Positions 21,714 to 31,373 of a stretch of 40,070 nucleotides of DNA are shown in pieces. A model generated the notes under the pieces. It made no database searches. It saw only the letters and a list, made by a program, of their open reading frames with translations, and had not been told where the DNA came from. This stretch comes from a virus. How positions within the stretch are numbered: position 1 is the stretch's first letter; the number at the start of each line of letters is the position of its first letter. The translations under genes and the position numbers were made by a program. The stretch lies in IMG/VR virus record IMGVR_UViG_3300044641_010277, positions 1-40,070 of that record; one strand, 5' to 3'.

Positions 21714-24488
21714 CTAGGTTTTGATTTGATTCATTCCAAGTATTACTCTGTCAGAACAAACCGCCATCAATCTAAGTTCTTCAATTCCAAAATTGACAGA
21801 AGGCCTTTCTATTAAAGGTAGTGTCCATTCTATGCTGTCTGAGACTTCTTTCTCTATTACATATTCAGACTCTGTTATTCCTATCACAAAAGATTTAACC
21901 CAAGTTTCACCTGCTTCTGGCGGAAGAGCACCTTCTACTGCCCAAGTGTATTCGATTGCAACTATATCAACTTCGGCTATTGGAGTTGAAAGAATTACTT
22001 TATTTGGAGCTTCAAAAGTATATGGAACTTCGTTTTCTTCTTCGTTTACATATACTTTTGAAATTGTAGCTGTTCCATTAGAAAGTAAAAATGTTACCCC
22101 ATCTTCACCTTCTGAGTTATTGGAACCAAAAGTGTCGAATCCATTGGTTGGAGCATATCCATAATCTCCAGGAAACACTCTTTTGTAATACTCAACAGAC
22201 AAAATGATCTTGTATTCAGTTCCTATTTTAACAACCTTCATCAATGGTCCCAAACCATTAATGTTGTTGCAGTAGTGATCGAATTCACCAGACCTTGCCC
22301 AAAGTTCGCTAGATGATTCAGCAGAATAATATCTATCCTCGTCAAACTTGGTAACTGGAAAAAATTCACTTGCAGGTATTTCAAATAAAACAGATGTAGC
22401 ATCGATGTTTGTAACTGTTATCATTGGAATACCTAAAGCACAATCTTTCGAGTCTCTCCAATTATGCAACCATAAAACGATTCCAAGTTCATCTATTGGT
22501 ATAGCCTGAAAAAACTCTTCTCTTATTGGTATGCTTGGATCTGAAACAAAAAACTCATGATTAGAATGAGGAAGTTCAAGAAGATTCGCAGTTGAAGAAA
22601 TTCCAGGACCAATTGAGAATAAAAATGTTGATTCCATGTGAACTAATCTAGGTATGTAGACTCCATTGTATTCTCTTCTGATAGCTACTCCGCAAGGCGT
22701 TCCAGTTTGGATAAACGGGAAAGCTTGAAGCGAAAAGTTATCTCCCTGGGAACTCTCTTGATGAGGTATATATACTTCTGATTTTACTTCTCCAGGCAAA
22801 ACTCTCCTTAATGCAAGATTTTGCTGAGCTATCCAAAATGGCCTAGATCTTGTTATTGCTCCATACCTTCTGCCACTCGTCCCCGAGGAGTAGTTTGGCC
22901 AAATATTGCTTTGAGCTACTCCGCAAAATTTAGATTCTCCAAGATCTGGAGATCTTACATCTTCACTATTGAATGGATTTACATAAGGCGCAAATATTGC
23001 TCCCAAGTAAAACTTTTGCTCAGTGTATGTATATGGATAATTGTCTCCAAAACAAGATGCTATTCTTTCTTCTGAAAATGATGAAGGCTCAAAAAGCGGA
23101 GGATAATCAGCGGCTTTTGCAGCTATGGCATTAGCCATTTTTGTAGCTTGGCCTTGAGTGTAAGAGTTTTCTAAGAGTATTTGAGAGAAGGATACACTTC
23201 CACTATTTGCGTTTATTTGTATTTCAATAACTTTGTTTTGAGCGAAACCTAATCCTCTTGTGTAGTTGGTTGCAACGGAACCGACAATCTCTAGGTTTGA
23301 AACTCCAATCTGCTTTACACAAGAAGCTACTCCAAAGAAGTAATTTAATCCACCTAACCTTGCGAAAGGCGGTCCGTATTGTGGCCTATTATTGCTCAGT
23401 GAGAAGTCTTCTGGAAATTTTCCTATTGCTTTAACATCGCTGGCTAAATATGATGGCCTGTTGTCTGGTTCAGAATATCTTGGTGAAAACTGAGTATTCA
23501 TTGCGATATTTAGCCAGTCAACTTTTTCATTCAAAGACCATTCGCCAATTGTGTTTTGAGTGTAGGAAAATACATATGAACTCTTTTCCCAAGATTCAGC
23601 AGACAAGCTTGATGGTATTATTTCGTCAAATGCACCTTTAACCATTGTGTTTTCAAACAGATTCATGCATCTTGCAGTTAATCTATTTATTGAGTTTACT
23701 GCTGAACTAACCTTTATTGATCCAATGTTTGGACTAGAAAGAGAACTTGGGTTTAATGCGGATACAGTTAACACTGTAGCTTCATCTGTGTCACTAACTC
23801 CATCTGGAAGAGAGTTAAACATTCTTGTGAATACTGTTATAAAGTTTGTTTGCTCATCAAAAAATGCGTAGCAGTCAGAAAGATATCCTTGCCCACCAAA
23901 CCTATCTCTACCAAGTGTCAATTCGAAATCATGATAATCCAATACGTTCCAGTTATTAGTAATACTTGTTGAAGCAGTTATTACTCTAACTTTGTCTAGC
24001 TCTATCCCATCTTCAATAAACTTTATTATTCCTACTTTACCTTCAGGTAAAACAAGAATAGATCTTATCAGACCTCCACCAGAAGGTTCTCCTATCAAGT
24101 TTATTGATTCAGATCCTGCGAAATCATCAACAAAATTTCCACTAAAAGAAAAAGAGTAACCAATGGCATTCCTATAGGCATTTCCCCAGGACTGTCCCCA
24201 TTGACCAATGGAGAATACGTCTTCGACTAAGCTTGCTCCGAATCCTGAGAATGGTCTTTTTCTGGCAAAAGGTAGCTGATTAGATGACCTTGCAAAATCA
24301 ACTTTAACAACTTCTCCAGGAGAAGCATCAAAGTTTGATGGGATAAATATCGTCTTGCCTTCTGGCCAGTGATTTCTTCTTACCTCAATCTTGCCATTTT
24401 CGTTATTTCCTGTTGCATCGAAAAAAGTTGAAACTTTGTTTTTTTGAGTTACAAGTTTTTTTAGAAACTTTGATATTTCTTGCTTCAT
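21714..24488 (-). CDS. Large tail-tip/host-recognition protein (924 aa)
   Basis: Unrecognised long, beta-rich, low-cysteine protein with many aromatic, asparagine and serine residues, as expected of receptor-binding or baseplate-periphery proteins. The first 75 residues (a basic helix MKQEISKFLKKL, then an OB-like beta domain with GKIEVR and GEVVKVDF) parallel the whole small protein encoded just upstream at 24506. GGAGGT lies six bases before the ATG. Second largest gene of the window; no enzyme motif seen. Confidence 0.72.
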   Translation of the reverse strand: MKQEISKFLKKLVTQKNKVSTFFDATGNNENGKIEVRRNHWPEGKTIFIPSNFDASPGEVVKVDFARSSNQLPFARKRPFSGFGASLVEDVFSIGQWGQSWGNAYRNAIGYSFSFSGNFVDDFAGSESINLIGEPSGGGLIRSILVLPEGKVGIIKFIEDGIELDKVRVITASTSITNNWNVLDYHDFELTLGRDRFGGQGYLSDCYAFFDEQTNFITVFTRMFNSLPDGVSDTDEATVLTVSALNPSSLSSPNIGSIKVSSAVNSINRLTARCMNLFENTMVKGAFDEIIPSSLSAESWEKSSYVFSYTQNTIGEWSLNEKVDWLNIAMNTQFSPRYSEPDNRPSYLASDVKAIGKFPEDFSLSNNRPQYGPPFARLGGLNYFFGVASCVKQIGVSNLEIVGSVATNYTRGLGFAQNKVIEIQINANSGSVSFSQILLENSYTQGQATKMANAIAAKAADYPPLFEPSSFSEERIASCFGDNYPYTYTEQKFYLGAIFAPYVNPFNSEDVRSPDLGESKFCGVAQSNIWPNYSSGTSGRRYGAITRSRPFWIAQQNLALRRVLPGEVKSEVYIPHQESSQGDNFSLQAFPFIQTGTPCGVAIRREYNGVYIPRLVHMESTFLFSIGPGISSTANLLELPHSNHEFFVSDPSIPIREEFFQAIPIDELGIVLWLHNWRDSKDCALGIPMITVTNIDATSVLFEIPASEFFPVTKFDEDRYYSAESSSELWARSGEFDHYCNNINGLGPLMKVVKIGTEYKIILSVEYYKRVFPGDYGYAPTNGFDTFGSNNSEGEDGVTFLLSNGTATISKVYVNEEENEVPYTFEAPNKVILSTPIAEVDIVAIEYTWAVEGALPPEAGETWVKSFVIGITESEYVIEKEVSDSIEWTLPLIERPSVNFGIEELRLMAVCSDRVILGMNQIKT

Positions 24489-24505
24489 TTTCTACCTCCA
24501 GAAAA

Positions 24506-24742
24506 CTAACCGTATAGACCAGGCCCGTCTGACTGCGATAATCCCCTGCCCTTGCTCAGGCTCACTGACTCAAGCTGTCCAGGGTTACCATAGTAAGGCA
24601 GCTTAATTACTCCGCTTGAGCCTATTGGTCTAACTGAGACTAATCCATCTGCAACCTCTTCAACTTTTCCAAAATCAAAGCCAGCAACTTTTTTCGATTG
24701 TTTCATGACTTCTCTTTTGATGAATTTTGCTAGATCTTTCAT
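24506..24742 (-). CDS. Small tail protein with OB-like domain (78 aa)
   Basis: Basic N-terminal helix MKDLAKFIKREVMKQSKKV followed by beta strands (GLVSVRPIGSSGVIKLP) and a glycine-rich end. It overlaps the 460-aa tail gene by four bases. Its layout repeats that of the N-terminus of the next protein (24488 leftward), suggesting both dock on the same surface. Probably a baseplate or tail-tip part; function inferred from position. Confidence 0.65.
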   Translation of the reverse strand: MKDLAKFIKREVMKQSKKVAGFDFGKVEEVADGLVSVRPIGSSGVIKLPYYGNPGQLESVSLSKGRGLSQSDGPGLYG

Positions 24743-26121
24743 GGTTGTGCTCCAAGTTCGACAGTCATTCTCAGAGAGTCTGAATCCCCTCTTCTTGTGA
24801 CAGATTGTGTCATCATCTTCTTGTCTGTCAATTCAAAGTGCTCAATATTCGCAACTGTAACGCCTGCCACTAGTCCAGGCTTTGCTGCTAATTTCAAAGG
24901 AGCATCAATTGAAGCTGTTTCGTAGTTTAGTAACTCTTCTAGAACCAAGGCAGTTGCTGCTTGTGTTGCGGTTGTATTATTCGGAACGTGCTGCATAACT
25001 ATAGGCTCATCTAGTTTCTTTTTTCCTATAGTTGAATTAGAAGAGTGAACATATTCCCCAAAAGCATCTTCTTCATAAGGTCCTAATGCTTCGATATGAT
25101 CGCTTCCTATTACCTCGACCAAATACGGAATGTCTTCTGGTGATGGTCCCGAACCAATTGGAGGATAAAGATTAAATCTTACTCTATGAGCTTTAACTCC
25201 TCCAATATAAGTATACACAGGAGAAGGTGTTATAGTAGTTCCAGACTCATCGTCCCAAACAGGTTCGCCAGTATAGCCAGGAGCAAAAAGAGTTACTTTT
25301 AATGTTGCATAATTTAGAGGAACAGATAATGGAATAGTGATAGCTCCCAAACCTTTTCCGCTTATTGGTTCATTGCCTCTTATCAACTCTTTTGGCCTTT
25401 CAACTCTAGCCTGAGTTATAAGATCTTCATTGCTCTCCTGATAAGTCAGAACAGCAATATCCTCATCATCTTCAAGAGTGTAGTCTATAGTTGCTGAACT
25501 AAGATCTATTCCTCCAGGATTTATGGTAACTTCAGCATTTCCAGTAAGAACTAAATCACACTTATGAACATCAAGAAGTTCCCTTATGTATTCAATTGGA
25601 ACACCTATTCTGTGAAAAGTTCTGACATTGAAACTAGGTTGATTCTGAATAACGGTAAAACCCTGTCTCTCAAATGTCTCCTCTATCACTGAATGAGACG
25701 AAACCAATAGTGCCTCTGTGCTTCTAACGTCATCTTCAACAACATCTTTTTCAAACATTGGCTCTATTTCACTAGATCCAGAAATGCTCCAAGATGCGCC
25801 TTCTGGCGTTATTGAGAGAAGTCTGTTTGTAACTATGAGCCTTTCACTAGTTTCACTTTCTTCTCCAACAGTTATTTCACAAGTAAGCCATCTTGACAAA
25901 ACCCAATCTTCGTCAAACTGCTGAGGAATTAATTCCGAACCAATGCTCCCTGATTTTGAAGTTTCTGAAGTAAGAGGAATTTCTATAGAAAATTCAGTTA
26001 CAGATTTTCTAGCAAGTCTTATACTCCAGGATTGAACTGGAATTATTATCTGACTTCCGCTTGATGTATGAACTCTCCAAATAACTTCCGAACCAGGGTA
26101 TTCAATTGTCTCAGACATCAT
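24739..26121 (-). CDS. Tail protein, probable baseplate hub component (460 aa)
   Basis: All-beta start (residues 10-60: VIWRVHTSSGSQIIIPVQSW) followed by mixed domains; residues about 165-230 include GVPIEYIRELLDVHKCDLVL. The size, beta content and location after the tape measure and a small distal-tail gene fit the tail-hub (gp27-like or Dit/Tal) slot of siphoviruses, but I do not recognise a specific family. AGGAG lies just before two adjacent ATG codons; the second gives better spacing. Confidence 0.62.
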   Translation of the reverse strand: MMSETIEYPGSEVIWRVHTSSGSQIIIPVQSWSIRLARKSVTEFSIEIPLTSETSKSGSIGSELIPQQFDEDWVLSRWLTCEITVGEESETSERLIVTNRLLSITPEGASWSISGSSEIEPMFEKDVVEDDVRSTEALLVSSHSVIEETFERQGFTVIQNQPSFNVRTFHRIGVPIEYIRELLDVHKCDLVLTGNAEVTINPGGIDLSSATIDYTLEDDEDIAVLTYQESNEDLITQARVERPKELIRGNEPISGKGLGAITIPLSVPLNYATLKVTLFAPGYTGEPVWDDESGTTITPSPVYTYIGGVKAHRVRFNLYPPIGSGPSPEDIPYLVEVIGSDHIEALGPYEEDAFGEYVHSSNSTIGKKKLDEPIVMQHVPNNTTATQAATALVLEELLNYETASIDAPLKLAAKPGLVAGVTVANIEHFELTDKKMMTQSVTRRGDSDSLRMTVELGAQP

Positions 26122-26126
26122 TTCTC

Positions 26127-26519
26127 CTAGACTATAGATAAAACTTCCAGTTCAAGATTTATTGAAACTTTCACTGGAAGCTTGTTTCTCATTGTTGGAT
26201 CTATCTCTCCAACAGACTTACAAAGATAAGTAGAATAACTGTTGTTAAATTGAACAGACATATGCTGGCCATCTATTACTCTTGTTATAAGGGTTACAAT
26301 AGAAAGATATTTTTCATAAGTTACGTTTAGTCTTACAGAAATAACTCCTAAATCATAACCTCTTCCCTGTATAACTTTTGCGCCAGGAGCTATCAATTTT
26401 ATTGTAGATCCAGATCTGCTTCTTTTGGGGAATGGAATTTCTGAAGGCTGTTCACCTTTTTCAAAGTTTACTCTGTTGCCCCCAGATTCGTCACCTAACC
26501 AACAGTTCCAGTTTGGCAT
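26127..26519 (-). CDS. Putative distal tail protein (130 aa)
   Basis: Beta-rich protein starting MPNWNCWLGDESGGN, with alternating hydrophobic strands (VISVRLNVTYEKYLSIVTLI). The ATG directly follows the TAA of the tape-measure gene (TAAATG). The position immediately after the tape measure is where distal tail or minor tail proteins are encoded. No recognised signature. Confidence 0.65.
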   Translation of the reverse strand: MPNWNCWLGDESGGNRVNFEKGEQPSEIPFPKRSRSGSTIKLIAPGAKVIQGRGYDLGVISVRLNVTYEKYLSIVTLITRVIDGQHMSVQFNNSYSTYLCKSVGEIDPTMRNKLPVKVSINLELEVLSIV

Positions 26520-29500
26520 TTATAGATCCAACTTTCCTGACTTATTTAATTCTCCGTTTCTTCCGTTAACAGATAACCTGGATAGCTTTCCAACTTCCTT
26601 GCCAGAGCTATCAAGTAAGACGAATTCACCAGATAAATTTACGTCAACAGAAGAGCCCTGAGCACTAAGATCTTCAACTATTCCTGGTGTTCTTCTAGTT
26701 GGATCTTTAATTGTTTCTCTAGAAATTCTACTCTCTAAGTCAGAAAGTCCTGGAATAAAAGTTTTCTTTTGACTTTGCTTCTGTCTTCCAGTGTCTGAAA
26801 ATCTTGAATTTTCACCTGATAAAAACTCTTCAAAGCTTAAAATTCTTCCTGAAAATTCAGAGCTTTCACCTTGCTTCGACTTGTTTAATTGTTCTTCAAT
26901 TGCTTTTGTTGTTTGCTCAATTTCTTCTCTGGTTGCTCTTTTTGCTTCTAGAAGTTTCTGCTCAGCTTCAATTCTTATTTGCTCAAGCCTTGCTGGGTCT
27001 TTGGTTTTTGATGCTTCAATTTCTTGATTTAACTTAATCTCTCTTTCTTTTACCTCAAGGGCAGCTAGCGCTTGTTGCTCAAAAAAGCTCTGACTAACTT
27101 TCCCTGCCTCTGCAGCTTTGGCTAGTTCTGACATTTTGAATTCATTTATTTGTAGTTCTTTTTGGGCAAACTCTCTCGCCCTATCAAGCCTGGTTGATTC
27201 TCCTCTTTCTTTGATGTCAGATAATTCTGCTTCAAGTTCTCTTGCAATATTTGCTTTTTCTCTTGATGCTCTTTTTTCAATTTCACTTATTTCAGATTGA
27301 TCTGTAGTTTTTGCCTTGTCTTGTTCAGCACCTAAATCAACCTGAATCGATAATTCTTTAGCTTTTCTTTGAGCTTCCTTAATTCTGGCAGGAGTTACAT
27401 CAAGACCTTTTTCCTCTATTTTATCAAGTCTTCCGCTTCTGAACTCAGATGACTTTAGGTTCTCTTGAGAATCTTCAATCTTTCCTTTTAATGTTCTTTC
27501 ATTTAGTTTTACTCTTTCGCTTGCTATCTTCTTTTCATATGCCAGAATCTTGTCTTCAATAGATCTTCTTTCATTTCCGAAACTTTGATAAAGCTTTGAA
27601 AGAGCTTTTAGCTCATTAATCTTTTCATTGTTTGGCTTTTTTGAATTTTCGATCTCTTGAATAGACTGACGAAATCTTTCGTCAAAAGATTTCTTTTCTT
27701 CTTGCTTTCTTTGTGCGGAAAGCTTTTTCTCTTCTTCGAATACCTTTCTTTCGATAGCTCTTCTTTCGTCTCCGCTGAGAGCGTATCTATTCTTCAGATC
27801 ATTTAACTGATTTATTTTCTCTTGGCTTCCAGCCTTCGAAACCTCAATAAGTTGAAGTTCGTCTTTATATCTTTCTTCGTTAAAGGTTGATTGCTTTTCT
27901 GCGTCAACTTGAGCTTTAGCTCTTTTCTCTACCTCAAGCCTAACTTGCTCTTCAACTTTTTTAAGCTTCTCAATATCAGCAAGTCTTTTCTTTCTAGCTT
28001 CCTCGTCATCTTTATCTAATTTATTTCTTTCAGAAGCTATCCTAGATCTAATATCTTCTCCAGTAACTCCAATATCAACCAAGGTTCCAACCGAAGAAGA
28101 AATGGCTAGATCTTTGCTTACCTCGGTAACCTGTCTTCCCAGAGAAGAAAAGCCTTGCTCACTTTTTAAAAGCTCAGAATTAAATTTAGCTATATCATTA
28201 AATGCACTTGAGTAGGCCGCAGATATAGCGATTCCTAGTCCTGCTGCAGCGGCTACGGTTCCTGCTATAGCTAATCCTGTAGCGGTTACACTTGGAAACA
28301 ATGCACTAAATGCTGAGCTTAGATTAGTTACACCTTGCTTGATTCCAGTTTTAGCTAAATCACCTAAACTTTTAACCGCACCAGAAGCCGCCTTTCCAAC
28401 ATCTTTTAAATCTGTTGAAAGAATTTTGCCTACTCCAGCAAAACTGGAAACGATTGAAGCACCTACGCCTGCAGACTGAATACCAAGTAGAGAAATAACC
28501 TTTCCTAATCCTGCTGTAGTTGCTAGTATTCCGGCTATAGCTGCAGAAGCTCCTGTAAGTGCTAGTCCAAAGGTTTTTATTGGTTCTGGAATTTTATCAA
28601 AAGCATCAAAGATAGTTGTTGCAAACTTAACTATTGCAGTTGCAGCGGGAAGAATAGCCTTAGTTGCTCCAACCTGAAACCTTTCAATTGAAGCATCAAA
28701 AGCCTTTCTTGATTGATTAAATGAGCCAGCTAAAATGTCGGTTGACCTTTTTGCTGCGCCTTGAGAATTCTGCATAAAGCCTAATTCAGTATTGTAACTT
28801 TTAAGGGAATCTCCAAGCAAAGAATTAGCAATAGCAAACGCCTGCTGAGATCCTGCGATGTCCTGAAGGGCAGCTTTGTTCCCTCCAATTGATCTTTGGA
28901 TTTCAGCTAAGGTTCCTCCTAGTCCCTTCGACTTCAACGTAGTGAAATCAATGCTCAATCCATAACGCGATAGAGCTTTTCTGCCTTCCTCAGTTGGGTT
29001 GATTAGACTAGTTAGCAAACCTCTAAGACCTTCTACCGCACTTGAGGTCGGAACGCCATTTCTTGTCACCACAGACAGTGAGGCGGCTAACTCTTCCAAT
29101 CCTACGCCAGATTGGGCAGCGACAGGAGTTACTAGAGCCAAACTCTGGGAAAGCTCAGCAATAGTAGTAACACCACGGTTTTGCAATTGAAAGAAAATGT
29201 CTGTAAATTTACCTGCTTGATCGGCTCCTTGGCCGTAACTGTTTAAAGCTCCAGCAAGAAGTCTAGTTGCTGCAGTTGCGTTTGTTGTTCCATCTGCAAT
29301 TAGTAGTAATGAATTTTTTGCTATTTCTGTGCTTGCAGAAGCTGACTCGAAGCCACTTCCAACCGCCTGCAAAGCAACCGCTGCGGATTCAGTTGGACCT
29401 ACTGCAATATCAAAATCTCTTCCAAGAGTTCTTATTCTCTCGGCAAAAGTCTCTAACTGCTTTCCTCCAATGTCTGATATTGCAGCTATATTTGTTATTT

Positions 29501-29807
29501 GAGATTCAAAGCCTGCACCAACATTTAGGCCTCCAGAAAAAGATTCACTTGCTTTTTGGCCTATTGATTCAAATGCTTTAGAAAAATTACTAAATCTTTT
29601 TTCATCAAGAGTCTGCTTAAACTTGGAATCTAGTTTTGCAAGTTGAGATATTACAGCATTAACAGAAGATTCTGACTTTTTATCTATAGAAGAAAATGCT
29701 GCAGAAAACTGCTGTTCAAGCTTTGATACTCCAGAAGTTGACTCTAGAACTTCTGTCTTAAACTTATCCAAATAAAGCCTAAGCTCTGCGCTAATTTTTT
29801 CTGACAT
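26520..29807 (-). CDS. Tape measure protein
   Basis: 1095 aa, the longest gene. Residues about 95-370 match the TP901-type tape-measure core (FESQITNIAAI, ADGTTNATAATRLLAGALN, LEELAASLSVVTRNGVPTSS, GSFNQSRKAFDASIERF). Hydrophobic, glycine/alanine-rich segments follow (about 380-530), then a long charged coiled coil (about 600-1000). In it, two roughly 50-residue units (from EVSKAGSQEKINQL and from EIENSKKPNNEKIN) are repeats. Tape measures set tail length; at the usual 0.15 nm per residue this suggests a tail near 165 nm, if unprocessed. No peptidase motif was seen. Confidence 0.93.
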   Translation of the reverse strand: MSEKISAELRLYLDKFKTEVLESTSGVSKLEQQFSAAFSSIDKKSESSVNAVISQLAKLDSKFKQTLDEKRFSNFSKAFESIGQKASESFSGGLNVGAGFESQITNIAAISDIGGKQLETFAERIRTLGRDFDIAVGPTESAAVALQAVGSGFESASASTEIAKNSLLLIADGTTNATAATRLLAGALNSYGQGADQAGKFTDIFFQLQNRGVTTIAELSQSLALVTPVAAQSGVGLEELAASLSVVTRNGVPTSSAVEGLRGLLTSLINPTEEGRKALSRYGLSIDFTTLKSKGLGGTLAEIQRSIGGNKAALQDIAGSQQAFAIANSLLGDSLKSYNTELGFMQNSQGAAKRSTDILAGSFNQSRKAFDASIERFQVGATKAILPAATAIVKFATTIFDAFDKIPEPIKTFGLALTGASAAIAGILATTAGLGKVISLLGIQSAGVGASIVSSFAGVGKILSTDLKDVGKAASGAVKSLGDLAKTGIKQGVTNLSSAFSALFPSVTATGLAIAGTVAAAAGLGIAISAAYSSAFNDIAKFNSELLKSEQGFSSLGRQVTEVSKDLAISSSVGTLVDIGVTGEDIRSRIASERNKLDKDDEEARKKRLADIEKLKKVEEQVRLEVEKRAKAQVDAEKQSTFNEERYKDELQLIEVSKAGSQEKINQLNDLKNRYALSGDERRAIERKVFEEEKKLSAQRKQEEKKSFDERFRQSIQEIENSKKPNNEKINELKALSKLYQSFGNERRSIEDKILAYEKKIASERVKLNERTLKGKIEDSQENLKSSEFRSGRLDKIEEKGLDVTPARIKEAQRKAKELSIQVDLGAEQDKAKTTDQSEISEIEKRASREKANIARELEAELSDIKERGESTRLDRAREFAQKELQINEFKMSELAKAAEAGKVSQSFFEQQALAALEVKEREIKLNQEIEASKTKDPARLEQIRIEAEQKLLEAKRATREEIEQTTKAIEEQLNKSKQGESSEFSGRILSFEEFLSGENSRFSDTGRQKQSQKKTFIPGLSDLESRISRETIKDPTRRTPGIVEDLSAQGSSVDVNLSGEFVLLDSSGKEVGKLSRLSVNGRNGELNKSGKLDL

Positions 29808-29817
29808 TTACTTCACC

Positions 29818-30093
29818 CTATCCTATTCTAACCGAATAAACAGCAGGCCATCTTGGTTGGATCTGAAAATGAATTGTCATCATTTCATTGAAGTTTGGAT
29901 AATCCCACTTATCCCAATATTCTTCATCTGTCATGCTTAAAATTGATTTTGAATAATAAAGCCTAGACCAGTGATCTATAGGCTTGATTAAGCTTTCTCT
30001 TGAAGGCGACTTTTCTCCGTTATCGCATTCGCCTTCACTAATGCGATTTCTGGAAAAGTTTCTTTTATAAGCTCTTCCAGTTTTGCAGCAAGT
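29818..30093 (-). CDS. Tail assembly chaperone, -1 frame extension (gpT-like part)
   Basis: An open frame in -1 relative to the chaperone gene runs from just after a TAG (30094-30096) to the TAG at 29818-29820. Past the chaperone stop it reads IDHWSRLYYSKSILSMTDEE then a WD-rich stretch, similar in style to gpG-T C-terminal parts. The only start codon in it is an ATG at 29932-29934 (38 residues), so independent translation is unlikely and a programmed -1 shift within 29988-30093 is inferred. No canonical X XXY YYZ heptamer is present; candidates are A AAA G near ATAAAAGAA, T TTT near ACTTTTCCA and GAGAAAAGT. Confidence 0.6.
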   Translation of the reverse strand, partial: TCCKTGRAYKRNFSRNRISEGECDNGEKSPSRESLIKPIDHWSRLYYSKSILSMTDEEYWDKWDYPNFNEMMTIHFQIQPRWPAVYSVRIG

Positions 30094-30368
30094 CTAATCC
30101 ATTCTTCGGAAGTATAACGAGGCAAATATTCTCCATCAATAAAATCTTCAAAAGAAATATTTATTTTATTTGCTCTTCTAAACGATTCTGAAGCGGCATA
30201 AGCAAGAAGAATGACTCTTTCATATCCTGGACTATTATCTACCAAAAAAACAAATGGCTCTACTCCAGAGGTAACCTTTAGAGTATACATAGCTCTATGG
30301 TTAAAAGTGAAAAGCCAGGATTCTTTCTTTCCGTTATTGTTTATTTCTATAAAAAATTCAGTCTGCAA
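29988..30368 (-). CDS. Tail assembly chaperone (gpG-like)
   Basis: 126 aa. The start is a TTG (30366-30368) with GGAGG six bases upstream; a longer frame merely reads through the ribosome-binding site. Position between the tube protein and tape measure, small size, acidic helical middle (FEDFIDGEYLPRYTSEEW) and the overlapping -1 frame are all typical of the chaperone that coats the tape measure during tail assembly. Sequence alone is not diagnostic. Confidence 0.72.
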   Translation of the reverse strand: MQTEFFIEINNNGKKESWLFTFNHRAMYTLKVTSGVEPFVFLVDNSPGYERVILLAYAASESFRRANKINISFEDFIDGEYLPRYTSEEWIRLAAKLEELIKETFPEIALVKANAITEKSRLQEKA

Positions 30369-30387
30369 AATTACCTCCAACTATAGA

Positions 30388-30422
30388 AAAATGCGCTACC
30401 CCAAAGAGAGGTAGCGCATTTT
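30388..30422 (-). terminator. Intrinsic terminator after the major tail protein gene
   Basis: AAAATGCGCTACC (30388-30400) pairs perfectly with GGTAGCGCATTTT (30410-30422) around a 9-nt loop. It lies just after the stop of the major tail protein gene and before the chaperone. Read-through must occur for the downstream tail genes unless they have their own promoter. Confidence 0.87.
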
Positions 30423-30431
30423 GTTTTTCGA

Positions 30432-31349
30432 CTAGGAAGCCGCAGTAGTCACATTAAGCTGCAAATCAGAAGCAGGAGTATTTCCGTCCTCATCTTCAAC
30501 AACAGACTTAATAATTACCTTGTATGTAGTTGACAAGGAAAGGTTCGAGGTTGGATTAATCACAATGGTATCATCACTTTCCGTAACGGTTGCAAATGTT
30601 GCAGAAAATGGAACAGGTGTGCTTCCAACATTTGTTTGAAACAATACAGTGTAACGGTTAACAGTGTTTCTTCGAAGAGTTCTACTCAATTGAACCGAAA
30701 TATTGGAAGCGATTGGATGTCCAGTAATAGTAGAAGTTACTAGAGTTAATGCCCCAACAGTAGGATCTACAAGATTAGAAGAAACCTTGTTATTGCTTTC
30801 TTTCATGATAATTCTCTTGTAAATAGTTGCAACTTGATTGTCATTATTTACAGTCTCAATTGGATACGAACTTTCGGTGAACAATGCTTGCCCAGAGAAC
30901 TGATTAGTTCGATAAGCTCTTTGCGCCTGGTTTCGCTGTAGACTTGCGAAAGTAACGCGAGGAAGCCACAAGACAACATTCTCGCCATTTCTTCCAACCT
31001 TGTCAGTCATTGCCCATAAGCCAACATAAGCCGCGCCAGAATCTTCATGAAAGATTAATGAATCTTCATCTGGAGTTTTATTCCTTGCCATATTGTAGAT
31101 CATGGCTTCAACTTCTGGGGTAACTCTTGCAGCTTCTACCGAAACTTCAACTGCATCCAAAGAAGATTGCGAATCTAGCGGAATTCCATCTCCAAGAAGT
31201 GTTACTTGTTCCTGATTAAGGTTTACATTGATAGATTGTGCTCCGAACCATCTTTCACGTTTTCCGTAAATAGGTCCTGCGGTTCCACCAACAGGATCGC
31301 TAATAATCGGAGCAACAGCCAACTGCTTTACGTTATAAGCTTGCCACAT
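30432..31349 (-). CDS. Major tail (tube) protein with C-terminal Ig-like domain
   Basis: 305 aa. ATG (31347-31349) chosen because GGAG lies six bases upstream; the longer frame includes it. Residues 1-195 resemble the siphovirus tail-tube layout (MWQAYNVKQLAVAP, then VSVEAARVTPEVEAMIYNM). The C-terminal 100 residues form a bacterial Ig-like domain of SbsA/Big_5 type (ISVQLSRTL, YTVLFQTNV, LSLSTTYKVIIKSV, DEDGNT), common as surface decorations on tail tubes. Flanked by terminators on both sides, consistent with very high separate expression. Confidence 0.82.
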   Translation of the reverse strand: MWQAYNVKQLAVAPIISDPVGGTAGPIYGKRERWFGAQSINVNLNQEQVTLLGDGIPLDSQSSLDAVEVSVEAARVTPEVEAMIYNMARNKTPDEDSLIFHEDSGAAYVGLWAMTDKVGRNGENVVLWLPRVTFASLQRNQAQRAYRTNQFSGQALFTESSYPIETVNNDNQVATIYKRIIMKESNNKVSSNLVDPTVGALTLVTSTITGHPIASNISVQLSRTLRRNTVNRYTVLFQTNVGSTPVPFSATFATVTESDDTIVINPTSNLSLSTTYKVIIKSVVEDEDGNTPASDLQLNVTTAAS

Positions 31350-31373
31350 TTTTTTCTCCATTCATAAAAAAAG

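Noticed and set aside
29267-29581. Plus-strand frames of 60-104 codons opposite the tape measure
   Set aside because: Leucine/glutamine-rich mirrors of the minus-strand coiled-coil gene with no ribosome-binding sites.
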